Source: an uncultured Holophagaceae bacterium (GTDB taxonomy: Bacteria > Acidobacteriota > Holophagae > Holophagales > Holophagaceae). From it: 5,418 nt of DNA. The position numbers and the translations under genes are program-made. The notes below the pieces were generated by a model. The model was not told the origin of the DNA, ran no database searches, and saw only the letters and a list, made by a program, of their open reading frames with translations. Location of the stretch: assembly GCA_903890595.1 (NCBI GenBank), contig CAITBU010000019.1:1-5418 (forward strand). The letters are read 5' to 3'. This document shows positions 4,883-5,418 of this stretch, piece after piece (the first letter of the stretch is position 1; every line of letters starts with the position of its first letter).

Positions 4883-5418
4883 TGCGTGTGGCGGTCCCGG
4901 TCTTCCCGGGCTCCAACTGCGATCACGACGCCCTCCACGCCTGTGGCACGGTGATGGGCTGGGACACGATCCCCGTCTGGCACCAGGAAACCCACCTGCC
5001 TCCGAATACAGACCTGGTCTTCGTGCCCGGGGGCTTCAGCTACGGCGACTACCTGCGCTGCGGCGCCATTGCGGCCCTCGCGCCCATCATGGCGGACGTC
5101 AAGCGGCATGCTGACAGTGGCGGCCTGGTGCTGGGGGTCTGCAACGGCTTCCAAATCCTGTGCGAGGCCCATCTCCTGCCTGGGGCCCTGCTGCGCAACG
5201 AGTCCCTCCGCTTCATCCACCGGGACGTGCACCTGCGGGTGGAGCGAGCGGACCTGCCCTTCACCCGAGCCATGCAGCCGGGTGCCGTGTTTCAGGTCCC
5301 CATCGCCCACGCCGAAGGCAACTTCACCCTGGACCCGGCGGAGCTGATCGATCTGGAAGCCAGGGGCGGTGTGGCCTTCCGCTACTGCTCGCCAACGGGC
5401 AGCATCGGCGAGGACCAC
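4882..5418 (+). CDS. purQ: FGAM synthase glutaminase subunit PurQ (3' end missing)
   Basis: PurQ is a class I glutamine amidotransferase. It hydrolyses glutamine to supply ammonia to PurL within the PurSQL complex. The visible 179 residues begin MRVAVPVFPGSNCDHDA. They include FVPGGFSYGDYLRCGAIAAL (47-66), the nucleophile elbow GVCNGFQIL with catalytic Cys87, LLRNESLRF (103-111), and VPIAHAEGNF (139-148). The catalytic His and Glu of the triad lie near the C-terminus in this family and are beyond the window end; roughly 50 residues are missing. The start ATG overlaps the purS stop by one base, with GAGG (4871-4874) seven bases upstream inside purS. Nothing suggests a defect in the visible part. 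Confidence 0.96.
   Translation, partial: MRVAVPVFPGSNCDHDALHACGTVMGWDTIPVWHQETHLPPNTDLVFVPGGFSYGDYLRCGAIAALAPIMADVKRHADSGGLVLGVCNGFQILCEAHLLPGALLRNESLRFIHRDVHLRVERADLPFTRAMQPGAVFQVPIAHAEGNFTLDPAELIDLEARGGVAFRYCSPTGSIGEDH

Noticed and set aside
4720..5418. A 232-codon - strand open frame opposite purS and purQ
   Set aside because: It is antisense to two certain genes and shows no recognisable domain.

Overview
The window is GC-rich, compactly coded DNA from a Gram-negative (diderm) bacterium. A lipid A biosynthesis gene (lpxB) implies an LPS outer membrane. The small separate purS subunit beside purQ rules out an Enterobacteria-type one-piece PurL. The gene set, base composition and protein style resemble Acidobacteriota of the Holophagae/Geothrix type, but that placement is inference and was not tested by any search.

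Layout. (1) Positions 1-1146, + strand: the 3' part of a gene for a protein with three Ig-like repeats and a C-terminal SPOR-like domain. (2) Positions 1147-1417: a non-coding convergent intergenic region holding a structured element of about 230 bp. It has imperfect 19-bp inverted ends of the CCACGAAGGACACGAAG type, a perfect 19-bp stem and an 18-bp perfect palindrome. (3) Positions 1418-3798, - strand: a probable three-gene operon. In transcription order it carries a possible TIM-barrel protein of unknown function, lpxB (joined to it by a 4-base stop/start overlap, with a TTG start), and a small exported protein of unknown function. (4) Positions 3827-5418, + strand: a DUF2203 protein, an A-rich spacer with another copy of the CCACAAAG-type repeat, an alkyltransferase-like (ATL) DNA-damage recognition protein, then purS and the 5' part of purQ (cut by the window end).

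How the genes work together. PurS and PurQ are two of the three parts of the FGAM synthetase complex of purine synthesis; purL would be expected just downstream. LpxB makes the lipid A disaccharide. The ATL protein flags O6-alkylguanine for nucleotide excision repair and has no evident link to purine synthesis beyond position. The two operons diverge from a tiny gap near 3799-3826, so their promoters must overlap coding sequence or each other.

No new defence or mobile system with its own genes is visible. The least explained signal is the repeat family: two inverted copies bounding the 1180-1412 element and a third, direct copy just before the ATL gene.
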